Origin: Serratia silvae | Lineage (GTDB): Bacteria > Pseudomonadota > Gammaproteobacteria > Enterobacterales > Enterobacteriaceae | NCBI RefSeq assembly: GCF_023282985.1 | Contig: NZ_JAGQDC010000004.1 | Coordinates: 248,001-312,000, forward strand | DNA: 64,000 nt | Direction of reading: 5' to 3' | In this document: positions 8,759-18,336 of the stretch, piece by piece | Numbering within the stretch: position 1 is the first letter of the stretch | Layout: each line of letters begins with the position of its first letter | Made by a program: the position numbers and the translations under genes | Notes under the pieces: model-generated | Databases searched by the model: none | Seen by the model: the letters and a program-made list of their open reading frames with translations, nothing else | Told to the model about the DNA's origin: nothing

Positions 8759-9561
8759 ATTTATTTTACATCCGACCACCGGGCCGTGGCCTGAAATGAC
8801 ATCTTCCCTGTGAGCATCCACACCGTCGGGAAATAACCATGGCGTGGATGAAAGAAAACTACATTACAGAAAGTCATGAATAGTTGAAGTGTAGTACAGA
8901 AGTATTAAGAAATGGGGGAACCGCTCGCAGATCAACGCAGCAGCTCAGCCCCCTCGTACCACTAGCCTGAAAACCAGTCTTAAAACTGTCACCTACTTAT
9001 TTGATGGTCGATAACTGGAAATTTAGCGTTAAGTCTACCAAACAATTAAATCGCTAGCGAATCTACGGTAGCGATTGAGTCTTTTAATGAAATTTTATTA
9101 TCCAGTAAATTTCACTGTATTAAACACTCAATTAATAAATCTTGTTTGACAGCCCAGGTTGCGGCATCAATATTTTATATTAACGCCTATTGCTTAGCGC
9201 ATTTTCTATAAGTGTGGCTATTTGTACCCGTCATACTTCAAGTTGCATTGTCGTTGGCTGGCCGTAGTTATTTCCCTCTGAACAAGAAATGCTCTATTGC
9301 AACCTCAATACAACGCTACTTATTAGGCATAAGAATAATACTGAATTATATAATCATTATTATCTTATAAAAAACAAGAATAATCCATTTTAATTTCATT
9401 ATATTTACTAAGTTAAAAACAGGATGATATAATAAATTAACATGTAAAAGAAGTTAATAAAAACTTCCTGCCCACATCATTATTTAGAATAATAGCCCTA
9501 CATTTAATATGAGTGGGGTTACGAGTTGCCAATACGTCAAAAATAAAAAGGAATATTTCTA
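8759..9561. other. Gene-free AT-rich intergenic region between mtlA and the TPS exoprotein
   Basis: About 800 bp without a convincing ORF. It becomes strongly AT-rich after about 9000, unlike the core genes. It holds an ERIC-like end fragment (9225-9280) and a possible promoter for the exoprotein gene (TTTACT at 9404-9409, 18-bp spacer, TATAAT at 9428-9433). Confidence 0.6.
9225..9280 (-). repeat. ERIC terminal fragment
   Basis: TACCCGTCATACTTCAAGTT is the inverted form of the end seen in full ERIC copies here (...CTTGAAAGACGACGGGTATA). The central palindrome is absent, so this looks like a decayed or partial element. Confidence 0.55.
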
Positions 9562-11670
9562 ATGAATACAGAAAAAAAACAGCTCATCGCTAAATTATCT
9601 CCCATTTGCTTTTTTAGCCTGGTTGCTTGGGGGGCAGTCTCCCATGCAGCGGTCAACCCGTCAGCCGGTGGCCCTTCTGTAAGTGCTGGTGCCAATGGGA
9701 GCACCATTGTTAATATCAATGCGGCAGGCCAAGGCGGCGTTTCCCACAATATCTACTCACAATTTGACGTAGATAGAGGGGGTGTTGTTCTTAACAACAG
9801 TGCAGCTGGCTCCACGTCACAACTAGCTGGAAATATTGCAGGAAATGCGAATCTGGCCGGAGGTTCTGCTTCAATTATCCTTAATGAAGTCAACTCAACC
9901 AAAGCAAGCCAACTGAACGGTATGATAGATGTGGCTGGCCAAAAGGCTCAGGTTATCGTGGCTAACCCGTCAGGGATTTCCTGTAATGGTTGTGGCTTTA
10001 TCAATGCCGACCGCGCTACCTTGACGACCGGTAAAGCACAAGTTGTCAATGGTCAACTGCTTGGTTATACCGTGGATAAAGGAACCATCATCGTTAATGG
10101 TAACGGCCTGCAAACCTCGGAGACTAACTATACCGACATAATCGCACGTACCGTGCAGATTAATGGGAATATTAATGCAAAAGACCTGAAAGTAACCGTC
10201 GGTAAAAACCACGTTAATGCCGACAATACCCAGATCACTGAACTGGCACCTGCCAGCGCTGGTTATCATGTAGGTATTGATGTTGCTAATTTGGGCGGCA
10301 TGTACGCCAACAAGATTACACTGGTGAGCACCGACAATGGCGTCGGTGTTCGCAATGGAGGAACCATTGGAGCCTCCGTCGGTGATGTCAGCATAACCAC
10401 CAACGGTCAGTTAGTGAATAAAGGGGTCATCAGTGCTCAACATGACGTCAATATCGACACCCTGCGAGCTAAAATAGTTAACAGTAAAACAACCTCCGGT
10501 TATATGCTGGACAACTCGGCTAAAGGCACTATTAAAGCCGTCAACGACATCAATATCGATATTGGAAAAAGTAGGCTGCACAATATTAATGGTACCCTTA
10601 TGGCCGATGGCAATATCAACATCATCAGCGGTGACGTATACAACAATTCGGGCAATATTAAAAGTCAAGGCGTAGTAAATATGCGCCATGATCCGTACGC
10701 CACCGAGAATAAAAGAGTAATAAACAACAACAACGGTGTTATTAGCGGTTATAATGGGGTGGTACTCTCATCTAATGATTTAGACAATACAAATGGTTTG
10801 ATCCAGGCAAATGCGGGAGGTATTGACATCAACACTGTCAACAATACACTACGCAATATCAATGGCACCATTGAAGCCTGTTGCGAAATTAATCTTGATG
10901 TTGGCATCCTGTATAATCAATCAGGATTAATCCAATCTTTAGACGATGTCACCATTAATACTCAGTATAACCTCATTAATAACAAAGGGACTATTCTTAG
11001 CAAGAATGATATGCTAATTAATAGTGCGAGCGTCACTAACACTGACGGCCTTATAAAGGCAGCTAATTACCTGGAGATCAATTCTGCTGAAGGTATCGGC
11101 AATAGCGGCATGGGCCCAGGCCCCTATGATAAAGGACTGTTCAGTGGCAAAGGCGGCATGAAGCTGAGTGTCAAAGGAGGTTCTATCGTTAATAATAATG
11201 GGCGAATTGCATCAGAGGGTAATATTGTAGCCAATAGTTCCGCTACAATGATAAATGACAATGGCTTTATCGAAAGCGATAAGAATATCGTGATTAACAC
11301 CCAACGTTTCCAGAACGGGAATGGCCTGATCAAATCGGCCAACGATACCGAGATCACCGCAGACATGGCCCTAAGTAACAATAGCAATATTAGCGCAGAA
11401 GGTCACGCAACGTTAAACTTATCAAGTAGCTATGTACATCATGGCAAACTGAGTGGTAAAAAAGGGATCGATATCAATGCAACACAAGGCATTGTATATA
11501 ATTACGGTACCCTATCTTCCGATAATGGCCTGACAACGATTAACAGTCTGGGGTTCACCAACTTTAAGACCGGTGTTGTTGACAGTCCTGATGGCTTAAA
11601 TCTCGTGCTTAAAAACCCAAATAGTTTCATCAACCTGGGTAAAATTGATGGCCCTATCTCAATACAATAA
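9562..11670 (+). CDS. Two-partner secretion exoprotein (TpsA), short, no TpsB nearby
   Basis: 702 residues. The signal peptide (about 1-30, cleavage after SHA) is followed by a TPS/haemagglutination-activity domain (about 40-200) with the hallmark VIVANPSGISCNGCGFIN and DRATLTTG. The remainder is Asn/Gly-rich degenerate beta-helix repeats of the type NINGTIEA, NNKGTILS, NSNISAEG. Such proteins are normally exported by a TpsB outer-membrane partner; none is present in this window. There is no C-terminal toxin domain, and the protein is short for the CdiA/HecA group. Base composition is more AT-rich than its neighbours. AAGGAA precedes the ATG. It could be a surface adhesin or a truncated relic of a larger exoprotein. 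Confidence 0.85.
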   Translation: MNTEKKQLIAKLSPICFFSLVAWGAVSHAAVNPSAGGPSVSAGANGSTIVNINAAGQGGVSHNIYSQFDVDRGGVVLNNSAAGSTSQLAGNIAGNANLAGGSASIILNEVNSTKASQLNGMIDVAGQKAQVIVANPSGISCNGCGFINADRATLTTGKAQVVNGQLLGYTVDKGTIIVNGNGLQTSETNYTDIIARTVQINGNINAKDLKVTVGKNHVNADNTQITELAPASAGYHVGIDVANLGGMYANKITLVSTDNGVGVRNGGTIGASVGDVSITTNGQLVNKGVISAQHDVNIDTLRAKIVNSKTTSGYMLDNSAKGTIKAVNDINIDIGKSRLHNINGTLMADGNINIISGDVYNNSGNIKSQGVVNMRHDPYATENKRVINNNNGVISGYNGVVLSSNDLDNTNGLIQANAGGIDINTVNNTLRNINGTIEACCEINLDVGILYNQSGLIQSLDDVTINTQYNLINNKGTILSKNDMLINSASVTNTDGLIKAANYLEINSAEGIGNSGMGPGPYDKGLFSGKGGMKLSVKGGSIVNNNGRIASEGNIVANSSATMINDNGFIESDKNIVINTQRFQNGNGLIKSANDTEITADMALSNNSNISAEGHATLNLSSSYVHHGKLSGKKGIDINATQGIVYNYGTLSSDNGLTTINSLGFTNFKTGVVDSPDGLNLVLKNPNSFINLGKIDGPISIQ

Positions 11671-11682
11671 ATAATTACTCAC

Positions 11683-11788
11683 TATACCCAAAGTTGCACG
11701 AAAGCAACATCAAGGTGAGTCCCCAGCCACTTACTTAAGTAAGTGGCTGGGGTGAGGCTCATGGATGAGCCGAATAACCAAGGGTAGT
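11683..11788 (+). repeat. ERIC-like element with perfect central palindrome
   Basis: It begins TATACCCAAAGTTGCA. A perfect 32-bp palindrome at 11721-11752 is built from CCCCAGCCACTTACTT and its complement, followed by GTGAGG. The centre matches the ERIC core (CCCAG...TTAC...GTAAGTG.CTGGGG). It lies between convergent tpsA and yiaF and could act as a terminator for both. Confidence 0.65.
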
Positions 11789-11815
11789 CAACAGCCAACG
11801 ATGATACGTCTTGGG

Positions 11816-12535
11816 TTACTGCATGACCGCAAATACGGTTTTCTGCGCGTTCAACAAGTCCTGCTGCTTGGCCACCAGATTAGACATCATGGTGTTGTAC
11901 TGCGTCGCCTGCTGCTGGGTGCGGAACTGCACGCCGCCGTTGTTGAAGCTGACCTGATTGCCCTGGGCCTGCAGGAAATCCCCTACCTGCACCAGCTCTT
12001 GGACAAAACCGGCAGTAGTTGGGATCGCCGGCATCAGCGCATTGGCCGGTGCGGTGACAATCTTGTCATACACCTGGTTGTACACCGCTTTCAGATCGTC
12101 CGGCTGCTTCAGTACCGCACGAGCGGTATCCGCCTGCGCCTTGGCAGTCTGGATCTGCTGGCCCAGCAAGTTTAACGCGCCGATCGACTGTTGCAGGCTA
12201 TCGCGCTTGCTCATGTAGTCCTGCGCGGTGCGGATCTGATTAACCTGCTCCAGCGCCGGGGTCAGGCTGGCGTCTACCGACTTCGCCAACTGTTGGGAAA
12301 AACCCACCAGAATGGCGTAATCGCCGGTATAAGCACCGAATTTCTGTTTCTGATCTTCGCTCAACGTCGGAATATGTACGCCACTGCGCATGACCGTATT
12401 CTGTAAGTAATCAACGAATGCCTTGCGCTGCTCCGGCTCTTTATCGCCGCAGGCGGTCAGTTGCATAACCACCAACAATGCCAACACTGGTGCCAGCCAA
12501 CGCGCGAAACTTCTGCTCTGGATCCCTACCGCCAT
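11816..12535 (-). CDS. yiaF: YiaF family lipoprotein (DUF3053)
   Basis: 239 residues with an N-terminal hydrophobic segment and a lipobox ending LTAC (Cys about residue 29), so probably a membrane-anchored lipoprotein. It aligns along its length with E. coli YiaF: QRKAFVDYLQNTVMRSG, DYAILVGFSQQ and FNNGGVQFRTQQQATQYN. Function is unknown. The start has AGGAG about 9 nt upstream. In E. coli yiaF lies close to ghrB, yiaD and tag; here those genes are spread along the window. Confidence 0.88.
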   Translation of the reverse strand: MAVGIQSRSFARWLAPVLALLVVMQLTACGDKEPEQRKAFVDYLQNTVMRSGVHIPTLSEDQKQKFGAYTGDYAILVGFSQQLAKSVDASLTPALEQVNQIRTAQDYMSKRDSLQQSIGALNLLGQQIQTAKAQADTARAVLKQPDDLKAVYNQVYDKIVTAPANALMPAIPTTAGFVQELVQVGDFLQAQGNQVSFNNGGVQFRTQQQATQYNTMMSNLVAKQQDLLNAQKTVFAVMQ

Positions 12536-12692
12536 GTGACATAACTCCTGTTATAAACGTGTCTTTTATCAGATTCCATGCCGTCTGCCGCCCTCCGTGC
12601 GTCTAAAGAATAGATCAACTACCAGCGATACGAAATGCGATTGTGCGAAGTACTCAGAATAACCTATCGCTTCGCGGCCGCCATCACAGATG

Positions 12693-12716
12693 AAAAAGCG
12701 CCCGCAGGCGCTTTTT
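12693..12716 (-). terminator. Rho-independent terminator of glyQS
   Basis: A perfect 10-bp stem AAAAAGCGCC / GGCGCTTTTT around a CGCA loop, with A and T tracts on either side. It lies 16 nt after the glyS stop (minus strand) and could also terminate plus-strand transcripts. Confidence 0.88.
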
Positions 12717-12732
12717 CTTGGGCTTTACACCA

Positions 12733-14802
12733 TTATTGCAGCACGGAGATATCCGCAACTTGCAGGAACAGCTCACGCAACTTACTCAGCAACGTCAGGC
12801 GGTTCACGCGCACCGCTTCATCTTCTGCCATCACCATAACGCTGTCGAAGAACGCATCCACGGTTTCACGCAATGCGGCCAGCTCCACTAGCGCTTCCTG
12901 GTAGCGGCCTTCAGCGAAGAACGGCTCCAGTTTATCGCGCAGCACCACCAAGTGGGTTGCCAACTTCAGCTCGGCCGGCTCTTTCAATACCGAAGCATGG
13001 ACGTGATCCAGCAGCGTATCGCTGGATTTGGCCAGGATATTGGAAACGCGCTTGTTGGCAGCCGCCAGTGCCGCAGCGGCTTCCAGCGTACGGAAATGCG
13101 TCACCGCTTTTACCCGTGCGTCAAAATCGGCAGGCCTGGTTGGACGACGTGCCAATACAGCCTGGATGGTATCCACCGCGTGGCCTTCTTCCTGATACCA
13201 GGCACGGAAACGGCCCAGCATAAAGTCGACAACCTCGTCCACCACCTTGGCGTTGGTCAGCTTGTCACCATACAGGCGGACAGCCTCTTCGGTCAGGGTT
13301 TGCAGATCCAGCGGCAGGTTTTTCTCAACGATAATACGCAGCACACCCAGCGCAGCACGGCGCAGTGCGAACGGGTCTTTATCGCCTTTTGGATGCTGCC
13401 CGATGCCGAAAATCCCGGCCAGAGTGTCCATCTTGTCGGCAATCGCCAACGAACAGGCCACCAACGATTGCGGCAGTTCATCACCGGCAAAGCGTGGCTG
13501 GTACTGTTCGTTCAACGCCACTGCAACGTCTTCGGCTTCACCGTCATGGCGCGCATAGTGCATGCCCATGACGCCCTGGGTGTCGGTGAATTCGAACACC
13601 ATGTTGGTCATCAGATCGCACTTCGACAGCAGCCCCGCACGCGTAGCGTGGTTGACGTCAGCCCCGATCTGGCCGGCAATCCAGCCCGCCATGGCCTGGA
13701 TACGGTCGGTCTTGGCGCGCAGGGTGCCCAGTTGCTGTTGGAACAGCACGGTTTCCAGACGCGGCAGGTTGTCTTCCAGGCGTTGCTTGCGGTCGGTATT
13801 GAAGAAGAATTCGGCATCCGCCAGACGTGGGCGTACCACCTTCTCGTTACCGGAGATGATTTGCTGTGGATCCTTCGACTCGATATTGGCGACGAAGATA
13901 AAGTTCGGCAGCAGTTTGCCCGCGGCGTCATACACCGGGAAATACTTCTGATCGCCCTTCATGGTGTACACCAGCGCTTCCGCCGGCACCGCCAGGAATT
14001 TCTCTTCGAACTTGGCGGTCAACACCACTGGCCATTCAACCAAGGAGGTGACCTCTTCCAGCAGGCTCTCACTCAGATCGGCTTTGCCGCCAATCTGTTG
14101 TGCAGCCAGCTCGGCATCGCGCTTGATCAAGGTTTTACGAGTTTGATAATCCGCCACCACTTTGCCGCGCTCCAACAGGATCTGCGGGTATTGATCGGCG
14201 TTATCGATAGTGAACTCAGCTTCACCCATAAAGCGGTGGCCGCGAATAGTGCGGGCAGAGTCAATACCCAGCACGGTGCCAGGGATAAGTTCTGCACCCA
14301 GCAGCATAGTCACGGTATGCACCGGACGGACGAACTGGGTCTCTTTATCGCCCCAGCGCATCAGTTTCGGGATTGGCAGCTTGGACAGCGCAGTGCTCAC
14401 CATACCGGCCAGCAGTTGCTGGGCAGATTGGCCTGGCACATGGGCGCGATACAGCAGCCATTCGCCTTTATCGGTCACCAGGCGCTCGGCCTGATCGACG
14501 GTGATACCGCAGCCTCGCGCCCAACCTTCGGCCGCTTTGCTCGGTTTGCCTTCGGCATCGAACGCCTGGGCAATGGCTGGACCGCGTTTTTCAACTTCAC
14601 GATCGGCCTGCGCAGCACTCAGATCCGCCACTTTCAACGCCAGGCGGCGCGGAGCGGCAAACCACTTCACTTCGCCATGTTCCAGGCCAGCGTTGTCCAG
14701 TTCAGCGGTAAAGTTGGCAGCAAAGGCTTCTGCCAGTGAGCGAAGAGCCTTCGGCGGCAGCTCTTCCGTGCCGATTTCCACCAGGAAAGTCTGTTGTGTC
14801 AT
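12733..14802 (-). CDS. glyS: Glycyl-tRNA synthetase beta subunit
   Basis: 689 residues, the E. coli GlyS length. The N-terminus [21 protein letters not shown] is diagnostic for the bacterial alpha2beta2 enzyme. The beta subunit carries HD-like and anticodon-binding regions needed for tRNA-Gly recognition; the catalytic core is in GlyQ. It lies 8 nt downstream of glyQ and ends shortly before a strong terminator. Confidence 0.98.
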   Translation of the reverse strand: MTQQTFLVEIGTEELPPKALRSLAEAFAANFTAELDNAGLEHGEVKWFAAPRRLALKVADLSAAQADREVEKRGPAIAQAFDAEGKPSKAAEGWARGCGITVDQAERLVTDKGEWLLYRAHVPGQSAQQLLAGMVSTALSKLPIPKLMRWGDKETQFVRPVHTVTMLLGAELIPGTVLGIDSARTIRGHRFMGEAEFTIDNADQYPQILLERGKVVADYQTRKTLIKRDAELAAQQIGGKADLSESLLEEVTSLVEWPVVLTAKFEEKFLAVPAEALVYTMKGDQKYFPVYDAAGKLLPNFIFVANIESKDPQQIISGNEKVVRPRLADAEFFFNTDRKQRLEDNLPRLETVLFQQQLGTLRAKTDRIQAMAGWIAGQIGADVNHATRAGLLSKCDLMTNMVFEFTDTQGVMGMHYARHDGEAEDVAVALNEQYQPRFAGDELPQSLVACSLAIADKMDTLAGIFGIGQHPKGDKDPFALRRAALGVLRIIVEKNLPLDLQTLTEEAVRLYGDKLTNAKVVDEVVDFMLGRFRAWYQEEGHAVDTIQAVLARRPTRPADFDARVKAVTHFRTLEAAAALAAANKRVSNILAKSSDTLLDHVHASVLKEPAELKLATHLVVLRDKLEPFFAEGRYQEALVELAALRETVDAFFDSVMVMAEDEAVRVNRLTLLSKLRELFLQVADISVLQ

Positions 14803-14810
14803 AGCTGCCT

Positions 14811-15719
14811 CTACTTCTTGTTACACATTGGGAAGCCCAGCGCTTCGCGGGAAGCGTAGTAGGCCTCGGCAACGGCTTTGGTCAGCGTGCGAATACGCAG
14901 AATATAGCGCTGACGCTCGGTAACCGAGATCGCCTTGCGTGCATCCAACAGGTTGAAGGTATGAGCAGCCTTGAGGATACGTTCATAAGCCGGCAGCGGC
15001 AGCGGTTTCTCCAGTGCCAGCAGCGTTTGTGCTTCCTTCTCATACTGCTCGAAGCAGGAGAACAGGAAATCGACATCGGCGTATTCGAAGTTATAGGTGG
15101 ACTGCTCCACTTCGTTCTGATGGAACACGTCGCCGTAGGTGGTAACGCCCAACGGGCCGTTGCTCCACACCAGATCGTAAACGCTGTCTACGCCCTGGAT
15201 GTACATCGCCAGGCGTTCCAGGCCGTAGGTGATCTCGCCAGTGACCGGTTTGCACTCCATACCGCCAACCTGTTGGAAATAGGTAAACTGCGTGACTTCC
15301 ATGCCGTTTAACCATACTTCCCAACCCAGACCCCAGGCGCCGAGCGTCGGGTTTTCCCAGTTGTCTTCCACAAAGCGGATATCGTGGATGGTCGGATCCA
15401 GACCCAGTTCCTTCAAGGAACCCAGGTAGAGTTCCTGAATGTTTTCTGGCGATGGCTTAATCACCACCTGGAATTGGTAGTAATGCTGCAGGCGGTTCGG
15501 GTTTTCCCCGTAACGGCCGTCGGTTGGGCGACGTGAAGGTTGCACATAGGCGGTGGCCATTGGCTCCGGGCCCAGTGCACGCAGGCAGGTCATCGGGTGG
15601 GATGTCCCCGCGCCAACTTCCATGTCCAGCGGTTGCACGATGGTGCAGCCCTGGCGCGCCCAATAGTCCTGTAGTGTCAGGATCAGACCCTGAAAGGTCT
15701 TGGTATCAAACTTTTGCAT
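14811..15719 (-). CDS. glyQ: Glycyl-tRNA synthetase alpha subunit
   Basis: 302 residues (E. coli 303). The start [20 protein letters not shown] at 15719 matches the family; an in-frame extension to 15815 does not. Characteristic segments are [38 protein letters not shown] and [20 protein letters not shown]. It catalyses glycine activation as the class IIc catalytic subunit. First gene of glyQS. Confidence 0.98.
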   Translation of the reverse strand: MQKFDTKTFQGLILTLQDYWARQGCTIVQPLDMEVGAGTSHPMTCLRALGPEPMATAYVQPSRRPTDGRYGENPNRLQHYYQFQVVIKPSPENIQELYLGSLKELGLDPTIHDIRFVEDNWENPTLGAWGLGWEVWLNGMEVTQFTYFQQVGGMECKPVTGEITYGLERLAMYIQGVDSVYDLVWSNGPLGVTTYGDVFHQNEVEQSTYNFEYADVDFLFSCFEQYEKEAQTLLALEKPLPLPAYERILKAAHTFNLLDARKAISVTERQRYILRIRTLTKAVAEAYYASREALGFPMCNKK

Positions 15720-16166
15720 GTTGATTTCGCACGCGATACAAGTGGATTTAATAGAATGGGCCAGTATACCCGTTGACCGTAAGATATACAGCCAGAATCC
15801 CGCAACAAGTGTCAATCTTCGAGAAAAAAGCGCGCTTCGCGGCCACTTAAGGCGGGATCGGAGTTTAATACCGCGATACCCCTTAGCTTGAGACAGATGG
15901 GAGTCTTGGCGGTTACGACCGTTGAGTGCATGGACGCGGGATACGAGTCCCAGGAACGGGTTCGCGGCATGTCGGCGTTCTGCAAGGCTTCCACCTATTG
16001 CACTATTAACTAACCGCAGCTATTTAGCATCGAGCGATTATAAGCCACATCGGCAACCTGGCATTATTCATTGCTTCTTGAATTGGCTCTGATACGATCA
16101 TCCGCAGTGGAAAGATAACGGCATCATGTAAAGTAAATTTTTTAAATTTATTAGGGAAGGATGAAA
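15720..16166. other. Intergenic region between glyQ and luxI with one doubtful small ORF
   Basis: About 445 bp between the divergent genes. A 60-codon minus-strand ORF (15812-15994) contains residues such as [16 protein letters not shown]. It has no convincing ribosome binding site and I do not assign it a function; it may be a non-coding repeat relic. The AT-rich final 30 bp leads into the luxI ribosome binding site. No clear lux box was recognised. Confidence 0.4.
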
Positions 16167-16871
16167 ATGATAGAGTTCTTTGATGTGGATTATAATTTAT
16201 TGCCAGATAATAGATCCAATGAATTATTCTCCCTCAGAAAGACCACCTTTAAAGATCGCCTGAATTGGATTGTAAACTGCGAAAGAAACATGGAGTTTGA
16301 TGTCTACGACAATAAAAACACCACCTATCTATTTGGTGTTTATCAGGGGCTGATCGTCTGTAGCCTGCGGTTTATCGAGACCCAACACCCGACGATGATC
16401 ATCGATACGTTCAAACCTTACTTCCCTCAGTTAAACCTGCCCGATGGCAATTTTACCGAAGCCAGCCGTTTATTCATTGATAAATCACGAATACAGGAAT
16501 TGCAGCTGCGGCAATACCCGATTAGCTCAATACTTTTCTTGTCGATGATTAACTACGCGCGAGATCGTGGCTATGAAGGTATCTATGCGATTGTCAGCCA
16601 TCCGATGATGATCATTTTCCAACGCTCTGGCTGGCAGATTTCCATTGTTGAAACCGGCCTGTCGGAAAAGAAACAGAATATTTATCTGATTTTTATGCCG
16701 GTAGATAGCCATAATCAGCAAATCATGATCGACCGCATCAATCAGAAATCACCGAGCCGCAATGCAACCTTAGACTGCTGGCCACTGTCATTCCCGATCA
16801 GGAAGCACCGGTCTGATGAGCTTCAGCTCGACGCCAAGCCTGATGGCATGTTTAGCGTTAGTAACGCCTAA
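16167..16871 (+). CDS. Acyl-homoserine-lactone synthase, LuxI family (EsaI-like)
   Basis: 234 residues. It makes N-acyl-homoserine lactone from SAM and an acyl carrier. Conserved LuxI residues are in register with EsaI: R24, F28, W34, D45, D48 and R68, plus E98 and R101 in TEASRLF. The ATG at 16167 (MIEFFDVDYNLL) is preferred over 16161: AGGGAAGG ends directly at 16160, giving proper spacing only for 16167, and EsaI starts equivalently. The acyl chain made cannot be told from sequence. It is convergent with luxR, sharing 84 bp at the 3' ends, as in EsaI/EsaR-type loci (SprI/SprR, SplI/SplR of Serratia). Confidence 0.95.
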   Translation: MIEFFDVDYNLLPDNRSNELFSLRKTTFKDRLNWIVNCERNMEFDVYDNKNTTYLFGVYQGLIVCSLRFIETQHPTMIIDTFKPYFPQLNLPDGNFTEASRLFIDKSRIQELQLRQYPISSILFLSMINYARDRGYEGIYAIVSHPMMIIFQRSGWQISIVETGLSEKKQNIYLIFMPVDSHNQQIMIDRINQKSPSRNATLDCWPLSFPIRKHRSDELQLDAKPDGMFSVSNA

Positions 16872-17531
16872 CTTTTTGACCACGTTGCCAATATGAAATT
16901 TTACTGTGGTGAGCTTGATCCCTAAGATAAGCGCGATTTCCTGATAGGATTTTCCCATGCTTGCCCAGTAAATAATCTCATTCTCGCGTTTGGAGAACAG
17001 CTCTTTTTGGCTGATCTTGTCAAAATCGCTGGTGTTATTCAGCTCGTGATACAGCGCGGTCAATTTATCATGGGCGGTGATCAGCAGCATCTGCAGCTTA
17101 TGTTGGTTCTCTTTGATCGACTCTTCGATATTTTCATCACAGGAGTCATCGATGATCAACGATAGTACCACCAGGTTATTATTATGATCGTGCAATACTA
17201 ACGTATAACCATTGATGACATTATAGTTTTTGGCCATATCAAAAATCTTGGGCAACTTTAACCCGGATCGGATCACGATATTCTCATCCCAGGAAAAAGG
17301 GGTTACCCGGTGGGAGGCGGTAATAAGTACCGGATCGATAAATTGATAGTTATTGGCGGTATAAAACTCGAACCATTCTGTTCTGTTGGAAATTATGGCA
17401 AAATCGGCAGGATTGCGTTTGTTCATAATCGCATAGGCGTACTTTATGTTGTGATATTCTCTTAAGTTTTTTTCTAAATAAGTCTTTATAGCTGAGTTAA
17501 TAAACTCATTATTAAAGAATAAACTTGACAC
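16788..17531 (-). CDS. LuxR family quorum-sensing regulator (EsaR-like)
   Basis: 247 residues. An N-terminal autoinducer-binding domain carries conserved W and D positions (RTEWFEFYTANNYQFIDPVL). A C-terminal LuxR/FixJ HTH follows, LFSKRENEIIYWASMGKSYQ and TTVKFHIGNVVKKLGVTNAK. The GTG start at 17531 has AAGGAG upstream. Several EsaR-group proteins bind DNA without ligand and are released by AHL; whether this one does is inference. It is convergent with and overlaps the luxI gene, so base-paired 3' transcript ends are possible. Composition is AT-rich relative to flanking core genes. Confidence 0.93.
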   Translation of the reverse strand: MSSLFFNNEFINSAIKTYLEKNLREYHNIKYAYAIMNKRNPADFAIISNRTEWFEFYTANNYQFIDPVLITASHRVTPFSWDENIVIRSGLKLPKIFDMAKNYNVINGYTLVLHDHNNNLVVLSLIIDDSCDENIEESIKENQHKLQMLLITAHDKLTALYHELNNTSDFDKISQKELFSKRENEIIYWASMGKSYQEIALILGIKLTTVKFHIGNVVKKLGVTNAKHAIRLGVELKLIRPVLPDRE

Positions 17532-18001
17532 GTAATAATCTCCTTGTAGAAATCTCCGTTACAAATTTCAGAGCACAACATAAAGCCATAGTTTATCATA
17601 GAAAACTAATCTAGAGTAAGAAATAACTTATCAATTTATAATAAATAGCTTAGTTATAATAATCATCTTTTGCATATCAAAGACGATGAGCCTATTTTAT
17701 CTCGGAATAATCTTGATATTGCGGATAATTTTTAATCAATAAAAGATTAATGCGTTAGACATACCTGGATGGGGGTAAAATTTAAGTTACTCAAGTGTTG
17801 TGTTTAAGGGGTATTTTCTGACTAAAGATGTTGCTAGCTTGAATGGAGTACACGATAAGTGTCTCTAAAAACCGCTGTTATTATCATTAACAGGCTATTA
17901 AAGATAAAAAATTGATGGGACAGACAGTGAATAATAAATATTTTATATCATTACAGGCACGCAAATGCCTCCCACACGCTAGTTAACGCGTGAGAGAACA
18001 A
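17532..18001. other. AT-rich region upstream of luxR
   Basis: No ORF is supported. A 20-bp imperfect palindrome (TAGTTT at 17589-17594, AAACTA at 17603-17608) lies 58 nt before the luxR start. It has the length of a lux box but not the usual CTGT...ACAG halves, so autoregulation through it is only a suggestion. Confidence 0.35.
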
Positions 18002-18030
18002 TTGACAGACAACCTGTTATTTATAATAAT
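18002..18030 (+). promoter_or_regulatory. Strong sigma-70-like promoter for a candidate small RNA
   Basis: Perfect -35 TTGACA (18002-18007), 17-bp spacer and near-perfect -10 AATAAT (18025-18030). It reads away from luxR on the plus strand, with no ORF of note downstream. Confidence 0.6.
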
Positions 18031-18036
18031 ACAACA

Positions 18037-18095
18037 AACTTTCCCTGGTGTTGGCCAAATGGCTCCTGATCCTTTAAACGGGATCAGTTTTTTTT
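18037..18095 (+). ncRNA. Candidate small RNA (about 59 nt) near luxR
   Basis: The segment runs from the predicted start of the 18002-18030 promoter to a clear Rho-independent terminator: CTGATCC (18066-18072), 8-nt loop, GGATCAG (18081-18087), then eight T. No known sRNA family was recognised. It could encode a 14-codon peptide (ATG at 18059), but without a good ribosome binding site. It is independent of luxR (opposite strand) and of the esterase gene (converging). Confidence 0.5.
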
Positions 18096-18336
18096 ATATT
18101 TAAATTCTTTGCTCTTATGCCGCAACAATAAAGTCTTTTATGGGCAAATGATAGTTATACTAAAGTACAGTCAGGTACTGTACTTTTTCGGTGAATGTCT
18201 TGGCAAGACGGTAGTGAACAGGGCGGACAGCCCCGTATATCAGGCACTGTCCCGTAATAATAGTAAGTGCCGTTCCCCCATTTTCTTCCCGGCACCAAAC
18301 CGTCTGGCACCAGGCAATTAGGATTAAAACCATCCT
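18096..18336. other. Intergenic region with an AT-rich inverted repeat
   Basis: A perfect 10-bp inverted repeat AAAGTACAGT-CAGGT-ACTGTACTTT lies at 18162-18186 and is followed by T's. It may be a terminator hairpin or an operator; the half-site orientation is opposite to a lux box. A 70-codon ORF at 18109-18321 is not supported by composition or a ribosome binding site. Confidence 0.45.

Noticed and set aside
12952..14739. 595-codon plus-strand ORF opposite glyS
   Set aside because: Lies wholly within glyS on the other strand; composition (His/Gln-rich) is typical of a shadow frame.
15890..15990. tRNA-like segment with GGGTTCGCGG
   Set aside because: No cloverleaf could be drawn: acceptor and anticodon arms are missing.
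18162..18186. lux box
   Set aside because: Half-sites are GTACAG...CTGTAC, the reverse arrangement of CTGT...ACAG lux boxes, and it is not near a promoter of luxI or luxR.
18109..18321. 70-codon plus-strand ORF upstream of the esterase 3' end
   Set aside because: No ribosome binding site, spans an inverted repeat, and no recognisable protein features.
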